DNA of 43,510 nucleotides. It comes from Planctomycetota bacterium. Its GTDB lineage: Bacteria > Planctomycetota > MHYJ01 > JACPRB01. Below, piece after piece: positions 27,318-34,478 of this stretch (the first letter of the stretch is position 1; each line of letters starts with the position of its first letter). The stretch is from contig DATLZA010000129.1 in assembly GCA_035574235.1 (NCBI GenBank), positions 1-43,510 on the forward strand, given 5' to 3'. A program made the translations under genes and the position numbers. A model generated the notes under the pieces. That model searched no databases and was not told the origin of the DNA. It saw only the letters and a program-made list of their open reading frames with translations.

Positions 27318-28988
27318 CTACTTGCGGACCCGCAGCTTCTTGACGTATTCCTTCCACTCCCGCTCGAGGTCGTCGATCGAGACGGGTTTCCCCTTCACCC
27401 GGAAGGCCTCCTGATAGACTTCCGCGCGCGATTTGCCCACCTTGAAGCCGTCGATCAGCCGGATGACGATCTCGGAATACTGGCCCTTGCCCTGGTCGAG
27501 CGTCGGATAATTCCAGAGGAAGTGCACGAACGACCACGACTGCGGGTAGTGGACGTCCGCACGCGCCATGAACGTCGCCCGGTTCATCCCCAGCAGGTCC
27601 TTGAGGCTCGACGTCCGCTTGGTCTGGAGGTGTTCCTTGATCGCGTCCACGCGCCAGGCCGCCACGCCCCCCAGGGTGAAGACGTACAAGTCCCGCCCCC
27701 GGATTTCCGAGGCTCCGAAGCAGTCGGCCAGGCCCTCGCTGAACCACATGGGGAGATCCGGCGTGTCGTAGAAGCCGGGAAAAGCCAGGTCGAAGAACTG
27801 GTGGCATCCCTCATGGCAGAGGATCTGGAAGACGATGCCCGTCTCCGCGCTGTCCTCGTAACCGACGAGCTCCTTGCTGCCCGAGTTGTAGTAGGCCGCC
27901 GAGCCGGGAGGGGCCCCCGCGCTCAGGTACGTGGAACGATCCTTGTACAACCGAAGCGTCGCCTTCTGGGCCAGGCGCCCCTGGAATCGGAAGGCGAGCG
28001 CATATTTTTCGAAGAGAAGCTCCATCTTGAATTTGAGGTCCTGAAGGATCTGCCGGTCCGTGGCTTTGGTCCTGCGGTTCTGCGCCCCCTTCTGGACGTA
28101 GATGACGTAGTGCGCGGTCTCTCCGACCAGCCAGTGCCCTTCCTCCCGGTCCGCCACGTCCGCTTTGAGCTTCTGGAAGTAGTCGCGCACCGCGCGGTCC
28201 AGGCTCGAGGCTCCGCCGGCCCAGAGCTCCTTGAGCGCCTCCTCGGGCTTGCGTCCCTCCTCGAGCGCCGCCAGAAAGCGGGGGACCGCGGCGGCGTTCT
28301 TACCCCGGCCGCCCTCGTCGTCCGGGGCGTTGAAGAGGAAATAAAAGATCCCCCAGGCCTCCAGATCCACCACCCGACGCCGGATATCATAGTCCCGCCC
28401 CTCCGCGCGGAGCGCGCGCTCGAGAGCGTACCCGTCGGGCGAACGCAGAAGGTTCTGGAGGGAAAGGATGTTCATGTGGGCGTCGGGAATCTTCGGGGAA
28501 TCCATCTCGAGCTTCCCGGCCGCCGCGCGGGAAGAGGCGAAATATCCTCCGAGACCGGCGAAAATCCAGGGAGGAAGATCGGTCCGAGCGCCCACCTTGG
28601 GGTAGGCGGCGTTCACGTAGAGCCGCGTGCCGCCGGCGGCCACGTGCTGGAGGACCTGTTCATCGCAGAGCACATGAAGCTCTTCGTGGCGGATCCTGTG
28701 CGGCTGTCCCTGTCCGATCTGCTCGTGAAAGGCGTCGGCGTTGAAGTGCAGCACGATCCGCATCTTGCCGCCCGGGGGCGTTCCTCCGAGCTTCGAGGTC
28801 CAGGCGGCCCAGAGGTCTTCGAGCGTCGCGGGGAAGTGCTCGTCGGGAAGGACCCCCCGCGCCGAGGCGATCCGGAAATGCTCGGTTTCAAATTCGGTTC
28901 GGGGACGGCCGCCGGGCCGGCCTTCCTGACTCGAGGACATCCCCGCGATGGCCAGAATACAGGCGGACGCCGGCCCCCATGGACGCAT
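27318..28988 (-). CDS. Secreted DUF1570-type zinc peptidase with two copies of the domain
   Basis: 556 residues. A short hydrophobic N-terminus (SACILAIAGMSSS, about 8-20) may be a signal peptide. The C-terminal domain (about 288-500) has HEGCH at 392-396, E418 in WFSEGLADCF, and YPQSWSFVHFLWN at 481-493, the layout of a gluzincin-type metallopeptidase. The N-terminal half (about 33-225) repeats the layout: TEHFRIAS, HEELH at 101-105, PPWIFAGLGGYF and DLEAWGIFYFLFN. There A144 replaces the third-ligand Glu, so this copy has probably lost catalysis. The ATG at 28988 has GGAGG 7 bases upstream. The substrate is unknown. Confidence 0.82.
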   Translation of the reverse strand: MRPWGPASACILAIAGMSSSQEGRPGGRPRTEFETEHFRIASARGVLPDEHFPATLEDLWAAWTSKLGGTPPGGKMRIVLHFNADAFHEQIGQGQPHRIRHEELHVLCDEQVLQHVAAGGTRLYVNAAYPKVGARTDLPPWIFAGLGGYFASSRAAAGKLEMDSPKIPDAHMNILSLQNLLRSPDGYALERALRAEGRDYDIRRRVVDLEAWGIFYFLFNAPDDEGGRGKNAAAVPRFLAALEEGRKPEEALKELWAGGASSLDRAVRDYFQKLKADVADREEGHWLVGETAHYVIYVQKGAQNRRTKATDRQILQDLKFKMELLFEKYALAFRFQGRLAQKATLRLYKDRSTYLSAGAPPGSAAYYNSGSKELVGYEDSAETGIVFQILCHEGCHQFFDLAFPGFYDTPDLPMWFSEGLADCFGASEIRGRDLYVFTLGGVAAWRVDAIKEHLQTKRTSSLKDLLGMNRATFMARADVHYPQSWSFVHFLWNYPTLDQGKGQYSEIVIRLIDGFKVGKSRAEVYQEAFRVKGKPVSIDDLEREWKEYVKKLRVRK

Positions 28989-29044
28989 GCGCAATCCTCC
29001 TCCCACCGGTTCGCCTTCCGCCGAACCGCCCACGATCCTTTCCT

Positions 29045-29050
29045 ATTATA
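29045..29050 (-). promoter_or_regulatory. -10 box of the DUF1570 gene
   Basis: Consensus TATAAT on the minus strand (29050-29045), about 57 bases before the ATG. No -35 fits well. The GGAGG at 28996-29000 is used as ribosome site, so this unit has a true leader, in contrast to the divergent SUMF1 gene. Confidence 0.4.
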
Positions 29051-29122
29051 TGCGCGATCTCCGTCGCGGGTGGGGACCCAAAGGCGTGCGCCGTCCTTTT
29101 CCCGCCGCGGCAACGCCACTCT

Positions 29123-29151
29123 TTGATCCGGGGCCGGCGAATCCGTAGAAT
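29123..29151 (+). promoter_or_regulatory. Promoter of the SUMF1-sigma-anti-sigma unit, leaderless
   Basis: TTGATC (29123-29128), exactly 17 bases, TAGAAT (29146-29151), then 7 bases to the ATG at 29159. The expected transcription start falls on the A of that ATG or one base before it. A second in-frame ATG at 29150 overlaps the -10 box, so it would be upstream of the transcript. Confidence 0.7.
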
Positions 29152-29158
29152 GCCAGAA

Positions 29159-30613
29159 ATGGCGCCTGAAGCGAAGCCCCGCGGGGCCAATCCCTGGCCT
29201 CTGGCGGGAATCCTCGTGCTCGTCGTGCTTCTTTCCGCGTTTCTGGTCCTTCAATGGCGCCGCCGGGATGCCGAGCGCGTTCGAATCAAGGAGCCCGTTC
29301 CCGCGCCGGCGCCGCACGTCTCCGTCGAGCCGGAAGTTCCTCCTCCTCCGCCGCGTGCCGCGGAACCCGCCCCGGCGTCGCGCCCGAATCCGGCCGGGGA
29401 GTACGCGGCCAAGCTCGAGGCCGCGCGGAAGGCGGCCGACGAGGGGCGCTGGGACGACGCCGAAAAGCTCGCCGCCGAGGCCCGGTCGCTCGCGCCCGAG
29501 GGCGAAGGACTGCGGGAATTGGCCGATCGCATCTCCCGCGGGCGGAAGGCCGAAGCCGAGCGCGCCGCCGAGGAGCGGCGCCGCCGCGAGAAGGCCCTCG
29601 CCGAGATCCGCGAGCAGGTCGAGAAGCTCCGCCGCGACGATCTCTGGGAGGCGGCGCTCCAGGTCCTCGAGAAGGCGCGGACCGAGCATCCCGGTCTGGC
29701 CGCCGACGAGGAGTTCCGGCACCTGATCGATCAGATCGCGTCGCTGCGCCGCGAGGCGGAGCAGCAGTATGAGCGCTCGATGGCCGAGGCCCGCCGGCAC
29801 CTCGAGGCCGGCGCGTTTCCGGCCGCCATGGCCGCCGCGGAGCGGGCGGCGGCGTTCTACCCTGAGCGGCGGAGTCTCGTCCTCGAATTCCAGGAACGCA
29901 TTCGGACGCTTTCGGCCCGGAAGAACATGGTGCGGATCCCTTCCACGGTCTGCTGGGTGGGCGGGGATTCCGACGAATATCCGGACGAGAAACCGCTGCG
30001 CTCGGTCAAACTGCCCGCTTTCCTCATCGACCGCTACGAGGTCACGAACGAGGAGTACTACGCCTTCATGCTGGCGACGCGGCGTCCGCCTCCGGCCCGG
30101 TCGCCGTACTGGCCGGGCGGGAAACCCCTCAAGGGGCGGGAGCGCCACCCGGTCGTATACGTCACGTACGAAGACGCCGAGGCGTACGCCCGGTGGGCGG
30201 GCAAGCGCCTGCCGACCGCCGAGGAGTGGGAAGTGGCCGCCCGGGGGCCGGACCGCCGGGAATATCCCTGGGGCAACCTCTTCGCCGAGAAGGAAAACGT
30301 CTTCCACGCCAACTCGCTTGAGTACTGGCAGCTCCACAAGCACCTGGCGCCCGGCACGGCGCCCGTGGACGCGACCGACCTCCCCAACGACCCCAGCCCT
30401 TTCGGCGTATACGGTATGGCCGGCAACGTGTGGGAATGGACCTCCACGACGATGCGCCGCAAGGTGGGGGATCGGGAGGAGGAGTTTCGCATCCTGAAGG
30501 GCGGCTCCTTCATGACCGACCGCCGCGCGCTGCGCTGCGCCAATGTGTACCCGGAGGACCCGCGGCTGGGCCATCCGGACGTGGGCTTCCGCTGCGTGGC
30601 GGACATCCCGTAG
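29159..30613 (+). CDS. Membrane-anchored SUMF1-domain protein
   Basis: 484 residues from the leaderless ATG. A transmembrane helix (LAGILVLVVLLSAFLVLQW, about 14-32) follows a short cytoplasmic N-terminus. Next come a Pro-rich stretch and a helical, TPR-like region (about 75-250, with EAARKAADEGRWDDAEKLA and repeated basic helices). The C-terminal SUMF1/FGE-sulfatase fold (about 258-484) has YEVTNEEYYAFMLATRR, RLPTAEEWEVAARG, YGMAGNVWEWTS and VGFRCV. The paired Cys of true formylglycine-generating enzymes is absent from the GGSFMTDRRALRC region, so catalysis is doubtful and a binding role is more likely. Next to the sigma/anti-sigma pair it may be an envelope sensor. Confidence 0.85.
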   Translation: MAPEAKPRGANPWPLAGILVLVVLLSAFLVLQWRRRDAERVRIKEPVPAPAPHVSVEPEVPPPPPRAAEPAPASRPNPAGEYAAKLEAARKAADEGRWDDAEKLAAEARSLAPEGEGLRELADRISRGRKAEAERAAEERRRREKALAEIREQVEKLRRDDLWEAALQVLEKARTEHPGLAADEEFRHLIDQIASLRREAEQQYERSMAEARRHLEAGAFPAAMAAAERAAAFYPERRSLVLEFQERIRTLSARKNMVRIPSTVCWVGGDSDEYPDEKPLRSVKLPAFLIDRYEVTNEEYYAFMLATRRPPPARSPYWPGGKPLKGRERHPVVYVTYEDAEAYARWAGKRLPTAEEWEVAARGPDRREYPWGNLFAEKENVFHANSLEYWQLHKHLAPGTAPVDATDLPNDPSPFGVYGMAGNVWEWTSTTMRRKVGDREEEFRILKGGSFMTDRRALRCANVYPEDPRLGHPDVGFRCVADIP

Positions 30614-30629
30614 GCGCGAGGAGCGCTCC

Positions 30630-31217
30630 ATGACGGCGTCCCTCCGGGACCTTCCGGACCGCGAGCTGGTGGCGCGGTGCGCCCGGCAGGACGATCCCGC
30701 CGCCTTCAACGAACTGGTCGTCCGCCACCAGGAGAGGATCTACGCGGCCGTCCGGCGGTTCTGCGGCAACGACGAAGACGCCTGCGACGTCGTTCAGCGC
30801 GCGTTTCTGAACGCCTATCGAAAGATCGGCGAGTTCAAGGGAGACGCGGCGTTCTCGACGTGGCTCTACCGGATCGCCTTCAACGAGGCGGTCTCCTACC
30901 GCCGGGAACGCCGGCGGCCCGCTGTCCCGCTGGAAGCGTCCGATGACGGCGTCCGGCCCGGCCTCGAGCCCGCCGAGCGGATCGATCCCGCCGCGCGCCT
31001 GGAGTCCGAGGAAACCCAGAAGAAGGTCCAGCAGGCGCTCGATCTTCTTTCCGACGAGGACCGCCAGGTCATCCTCCTGCGCGATCTCCAGGGGCACTCG
31101 TACGAAGAGATCGCGGAGATCCTGGGGATTCCCAAGGGGACGGTGCGCTCCCGGTTGCACCGGGCGCGGCTGGAACTGAAGGAACGGCTCAAGTCGTTTA
31201 TCGGAACCCTGGCCTGA
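30630..31217 (+). CDS. ECF-family RNA polymerase sigma factor
   Basis: 195 residues. Region 2 (about 18-90) contains FNELVVRHQERIYAAVRRF, DACDVVQRAFLNAYRKI and FSTWLYRIAFNEAVSYRRER. Region 4 (about 130-185) contains ALDLLSDEDRQVILLRDLQG and YEEIAEILGIPKGTVRSRLH. No sigma 1.1 or 3 domains are present, so it is an ECF type. The ATG at 30630 has GAGGAG 6 bases before it. It starts 16 bases after the SUMF1 gene, and its stop overlaps the anti-sigma start (TGATG). Target promoters cannot be read from the window. Confidence 0.95.
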   Translation: MTASLRDLPDRELVARCARQDDPAAFNELVVRHQERIYAAVRRFCGNDEDACDVVQRAFLNAYRKIGEFKGDAAFSTWLYRIAFNEAVSYRRERRRPAVPLEASDDGVRPGLEPAERIDPAARLESEETQKKVQQALDLLSDEDRQVILLRDLQGHSYEEIAEILGIPKGTVRSRLHRARLELKERLKSFIGTLA

Positions 31218-32392
31218 TGGAGGACGTCGAAAGCATGGGGCCCGGAAGGCCGGGCCCCGGAGAATGGAGGCCGATGGGCTGCGCCTTCGACAAGGAATTG
31301 CTCACCGGGTACTACGACGGGGAGCTCGACGGGGCCGAGAAGGCCAAAGTCGAGCGCCACATCGCCGGCTGCTCGGAGTGTCTTCGCGATCTGGGAGAGA
31401 TCCGGTCGGTGTCGCAGCTCGTCCGCAAGCTGTCGCGGCCGGGCCTGCCCCGGGAGGCGTCGGAGGGGATCGCGCGGGCGCTCGAGGGCGAGCGGGCGGC
31501 GCGGCGGCGGGACCGGTGGCGGAGGCGCCTGGTGTGGTCCATGGCCGCCGCGGCCGGCGTTTTCCTCGCCCTCAACGTCGCCTACTTTCTGAGGGTGGAG
31601 CGTTCCGGCGGGCGGGAAGACCTGGCGCCCGCGATCGGGCATCTTCAGGCGCCGGAGGGGGACGAAACGCTCGGCAAGAGAGAGCTTCCGGGCGGGCTTT
31701 CCAAGCTCCGGCAGGAGGGCGCGACGCGGACCGAGCCTCCGGCGGCGGCGCTCCCGCCCTCCGCGGACCGGGCCGGGACGGCGGCTCCCGGCGCTCCTCC
31801 GGCCCCGGAACCTCCCAAGGCGGCGCCGGCGCCGGTCGCCTCGTCGGATAAGGGACAGGAGAACCTGCGCGCCCTTGCGGAAAAGGGACGGCCGGCGGCG
31901 CCGGAGGCGGAAGAAAAGCCTGCGGCGATGAGGCGGGGCGCCACCGTCGGCGGAATGCAACGGGAGCGTGCCGGAGCGCCGGCGGCGAAGGAGGAGCTCC
32001 AGGCGGCGCCGGCGGGAGGAGTGGAATGGACCGTCCGGGCCGCCGATCCCGCACGCGCCCGGGAGCAGGTCGAGCGGGCGCTTCGGAAGGTCGGGGTCGC
32101 CGTCCCGGAGACCAAGACGGCTCCGGCGCCGAGCGCTCCCATCGTCGTGGAGGCGACGGCCGAGCAGCTCCAGCGGATTCGGAAGGAACTCCAGAGCGAG
32201 TCGGGGATTCTTCTGGTTCTCGCGGCGCCGGAGGCGTCTTCGGCGCGGAAGGGCGCGCCGGCCGACGCCAGGTCGGGCGCCGACGCGGGCGGCGCGAAGT
32301 CGGTTCCGTCCGGGAAGGCCGATTTTGCCGCCGCCCCGGCGCGGGTGCGGCTGGTTCTTCACGTGCTGGCTGCCGAGCCCGACAAAAAATAG
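31217..32392 (+). CDS. Zinc-finger transmembrane anti-sigma factor
   Basis: 391 residues from the ATG that overlaps the sigma stop; a second start at 31274 with GGAGG close upstream is also possible and would begin MGCAFDKELLTGYYDG. The N-terminal ZAS-type domain has a Cys followed by H-x3-C-x2-C (VERHIAGCSECLRDL), which would bind the sigma factor. A membrane helix (LVWSMAAAAGVFLALNVAYFL) follows. The C-terminal 250 residues are Ala/Pro/Lys-rich and unordered apart from WTVRAADPARAREQVERAL and VVEATAEQLQRIRKELQ. Sigma-sequestering role is inferred from layout. Confidence 0.85.
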   Translation: MEDVESMGPGRPGPGEWRPMGCAFDKELLTGYYDGELDGAEKAKVERHIAGCSECLRDLGEIRSVSQLVRKLSRPGLPREASEGIARALEGERAARRRDRWRRRLVWSMAAAAGVFLALNVAYFLRVERSGGREDLAPAIGHLQAPEGDETLGKRELPGGLSKLRQEGATRTEPPAAALPPSADRAGTAAPGAPPAPEPPKAAPAPVASSDKGQENLRALAEKGRPAAPEAEEKPAAMRRGATVGGMQRERAGAPAAKEELQAAPAGGVEWTVRAADPARAREQVERALRKVGVAVPETKTAPAPSAPIVVEATAEQLQRIRKELQSESGILLVLAAPEASSARKGAPADARSGADAGGAKSVPSGKADFAAAPARVRLVLHVLAAEPDKK

Positions 32393-32397
32393 GTTCC

Positions 32398-32607
32398 TTA
32401 CGGCACGGGGTCGAATCCGTGTCCGCCCCAGGGAGCGCACCGCAGGAGGCGCCGGAGCCCGTACGCCGTTCCCTTCCAGGCTCCGTGTTTCCGGATCGCC
32501 TCGATCATGTAGTTCGAGCAGCTCGGGAAGTAGCGGCAGGAAGGCGGAAGCCACGGGGAGATGAGGATCTGATAGGCCCGCACGAGCGCCACGAGGATCG
32601 TTTTCAT
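32398..32607 (-). CDS. yidD: Membrane protein insertion efficiency factor YidD
   Basis: 69 residues. [20 protein letters not shown] and [18 protein letters not shown], then [16 protein letters not shown], are the conserved segments with the SCRYxPSCSxY signature (here [11 protein letters not shown]). It helps YidC insert inner-membrane proteins. The ATG overlaps the rnpA stop (ATGA). The expected neighbour yidC is not downstream; the convergent anti-sigma gene ends 5 bases away. Confidence 0.95.
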   Translation of the reverse strand: MKTILVALVRAYQILISPWLPPSCRYFPSCSNYMIEAIRKHGAWKGTAYGLRRLLRCAPWGGHGFDPVP

Positions 32608-32948
32608 CGGTTTCGATGTCGGCGGATGAGTTCCAGGAGCGCCGCTTCCACGGCGGGGCGCTTGAGATGGCCCGGAGGGGCCGTCGGGACCGCCACGATG
32701 TCGAGGCCCGGGCCGATCGCGGCTTTGTTGCGCCGGAAGGATTCGCGCAGCAGCCGCTTCCAGCGGTTCCGGCCGACGGCCCGGCAGAGCCGCCGGGGGA
32801 CGCTGACGGCGAAGCGCGAGAACGCCAGCTCGTTTCCCTTCACGTGCACGCGCAGGAGGCGGCCGTGCCACCGGCGGCCGCGGCGGTAGACTTCGTCGAT
32901 GTCCCTCTGCCGCGTGAGCCGCTCGGACCGGGGGAGCCCTTCGTTCAC
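32604..32948 (-). CDS. rnpA: Ribonuclease P protein component
   Basis: 114 residues from GTG 32948. The RNR motif [16 protein letters not shown] (about 59-74) binds the P RNA, and the N-terminal half has [16 protein letters not shown] with a basic face. RNase P trims tRNA 5' ends. rpmH (L34), which usually precedes rnpA, is not present in the 86 bases up to lysS. A TATGAT box lies 8 bases before the GTG. Confidence 0.95.
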   Translation of the reverse strand: MNEGLPRSERLTRQRDIDEVYRRGRRWHGRLLRVHVKGNELAFSRFAVSVPRRLCRAVGRNRWKRLLRESFRRNKAAIGPGLDIVAVPTAPPGHLKRPAVEAALLELIRRHRNR

Positions 32949-32956
32949 GAGCGCTT

Positions 32957-32962
32957 ATCATA
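32957..32962 (-). promoter_or_regulatory. -10 box of rnpA-yidD
   Basis: TATGAT on the minus strand (32962-32957), 8 bases before the GTG at 32948. No good -35 is visible in the short divergent gap shared with lysS. No Shine-Dalgarno site. Confidence 0.4.
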
Positions 32963-32995
32963 GCACGTCCAGGGCGCCGGCGCATCGGGCGGTTC

Positions 32996-33025
32996 TGGAC
33001 TTGGGGCTCCGCCCTCTGCTAACAT
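32996..33025 (+). promoter_or_regulatory. Promoter of lysS
   Basis: TGGACT (32996-33001), 18 bases, TAACAT (33020-33025), then 9 bases to the ATG at 33035. Both boxes match at four of six positions. The predicted leader is 1-3 bases, with no purine-rich site. Confidence 0.4.
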
Positions 33026-33034
33026 CCGGGCCCC

Positions 33035-34471
33035 ATGTCCGATGAACGCGAAGAGCGCCTGAAGTGCCTGGAAACCCTGCGCGGCCTGGGGGTGGACCCC
33101 TTCGGCCGGCGCTTCGACGGCGCGCAGCCGGCCGGCGAGATCGCGGCCCGGTACGCCGAGCTCGAAAATCGCCCGGTCACCGCCGCCGGACGGGTCACCG
33201 CTCTGCGCGGGTTCGGCAAGGCCGCGTTCCTCGATCTGCGGGATTGGACCGGCAAGATCCAGGTCCACGCCCGCAAGGACAAGCTCGCCGACGTCTGGCC
33301 GGTCTTCGAAAATCTCCACATCGGCGACTGGGCGGCCTTTTCCGGCCCTCTCGGCAAGACCCGGACCGGCGAAATCACGATCTTCGCCGAGCGTTTCACC
33401 TTTCTCACGAAGACCCTCCGGCCGCTTCCCGAAAAGTGGCACGGCCTGACCGACCCCGAGGCCCGCTACCGCCAGCGCTACCTCGATCTCATCGCCAACC
33501 CCGAGGTTCTGCGGAAGTTCCTCAAGCGAACCCGCATTCTCTCGCTGATGCGTCGCTTCCTCGACGACCGGGGGTATGTCGAAGTCGAAACGCCGATGAT
33601 GCATTCGATCCCGGGAGGGGCGGCCGCGCGTCCCTTCAAGACGCATCACAACGCGCTCGACATGGACCTTTACCTCCGCATCGCCCTGGAGATCCCCCTC
33701 AAGAAGCTCCTCGTCGGGGGCGTTCAGAAGGTCTACGAAATCGGCCGCGTATTCCGCAACGAAGGCGTGGACACCCAGCACAACCCCGAGTTCACCCTCC
33801 TGGAGCTCTATCACGCCTTCGGCGACCTGCGGACGATGATGGAGCTCGTCGAGAACCTCGTGGCTTTCCTGGCGCGGGAGATCGCCGGAGGCACGCGGGT
33901 TCCCTACGGGGAGCGGACGATCGACCTGACGCCCCCCTGGCCGCGCAAGGACTTCGGCGCGCTCATCCGGGAACACGCCGGCATCGACCCCGAGGACCTC
34001 GACGCCTGCCGCCGGAAACTCGCCGATCGCGGCATCGAAGTCGCCGGGCTCTCCAAGCCCGAGCTTCAGGACGAAGTGTTCGGGCAGTTCGTCCAGCCGC
34101 ATCTTCAGGACGCCTGTTTCGTCCTCCAGCAGCCCATCGAGATGACCCCGCTCTGCCGCGAGCTGCCCGACCGGCCCGGATACGCCGACCGGTTCGAGGT
34201 CTATGCCGCCGGATTCGAGATCTCGAACGCCTACACCGAGCTCAACGACCCCCTCGAGCAGCGCCGGCGGCTCGTCGCCCAGGCCGGCGGCGACGAGATG
34301 GCCCGGGAAGGCAAAATCGACGAGGACTTCCTCCTGGCCCTCGAGCACGGCATGCCTCCGGCCGGCGGCATCGGCATCGGCGTGGATCGCCTCGTCATGA
34401 TCCTGACCGACAACCCTTCGATCCGCGAGGTCATCCTCTTCCCGCTGCTGCGGGAACCGGGGAAGAAGTAG
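33035..34471 (+). CDS. lysS: Lysine--tRNA ligase (class II)
   Basis: 478 residues. The N-terminal OB fold (about 45-135, with GRVTALRGFGKAAFLDLRD) binds the anticodon. In the catalytic domain, motif 2 is VYEIGRVFRNEGVDTQHNPEF and motif 3 GGIGIGVDRLVMILTDNPSI. The segment RIALEIPLKKLLVGG has ALEIPLKK where most bacterial enzymes have APELYLKR; this is a family variant. It charges tRNA-Lys. It lies 7 bases before the LolC-like gene, and they are probably co-transcribed. Confidence 0.96.
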   Translation: MSDEREERLKCLETLRGLGVDPFGRRFDGAQPAGEIAARYAELENRPVTAAGRVTALRGFGKAAFLDLRDWTGKIQVHARKDKLADVWPVFENLHIGDWAAFSGPLGKTRTGEITIFAERFTFLTKTLRPLPEKWHGLTDPEARYRQRYLDLIANPEVLRKFLKRTRILSLMRRFLDDRGYVEVETPMMHSIPGGAAARPFKTHHNALDMDLYLRIALEIPLKKLLVGGVQKVYEIGRVFRNEGVDTQHNPEFTLLELYHAFGDLRTMMELVENLVAFLAREIAGGTRVPYGERTIDLTPPWPRKDFGALIREHAGIDPEDLDACRRKLADRGIEVAGLSKPELQDEVFGQFVQPHLQDACFVLQQPIEMTPLCRELPDRPGYADRFEVYAAGFEISNAYTELNDPLEQRRRLVAQAGGDEMAREGKIDEDFLLALEHGMPPAGGIGIGVDRLVMILTDNPSIREVILFPLLREPGKK

Positions 34472-34478
34472 GCCGGAC

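Noticed and set aside
29150-29158. ATG at 29150 as start of the SUMF1 protein
   Set aside because: It overlaps the TAGAAT box and so would lie upstream of the predicted transcript; the next ATG at 29159 is preferred.
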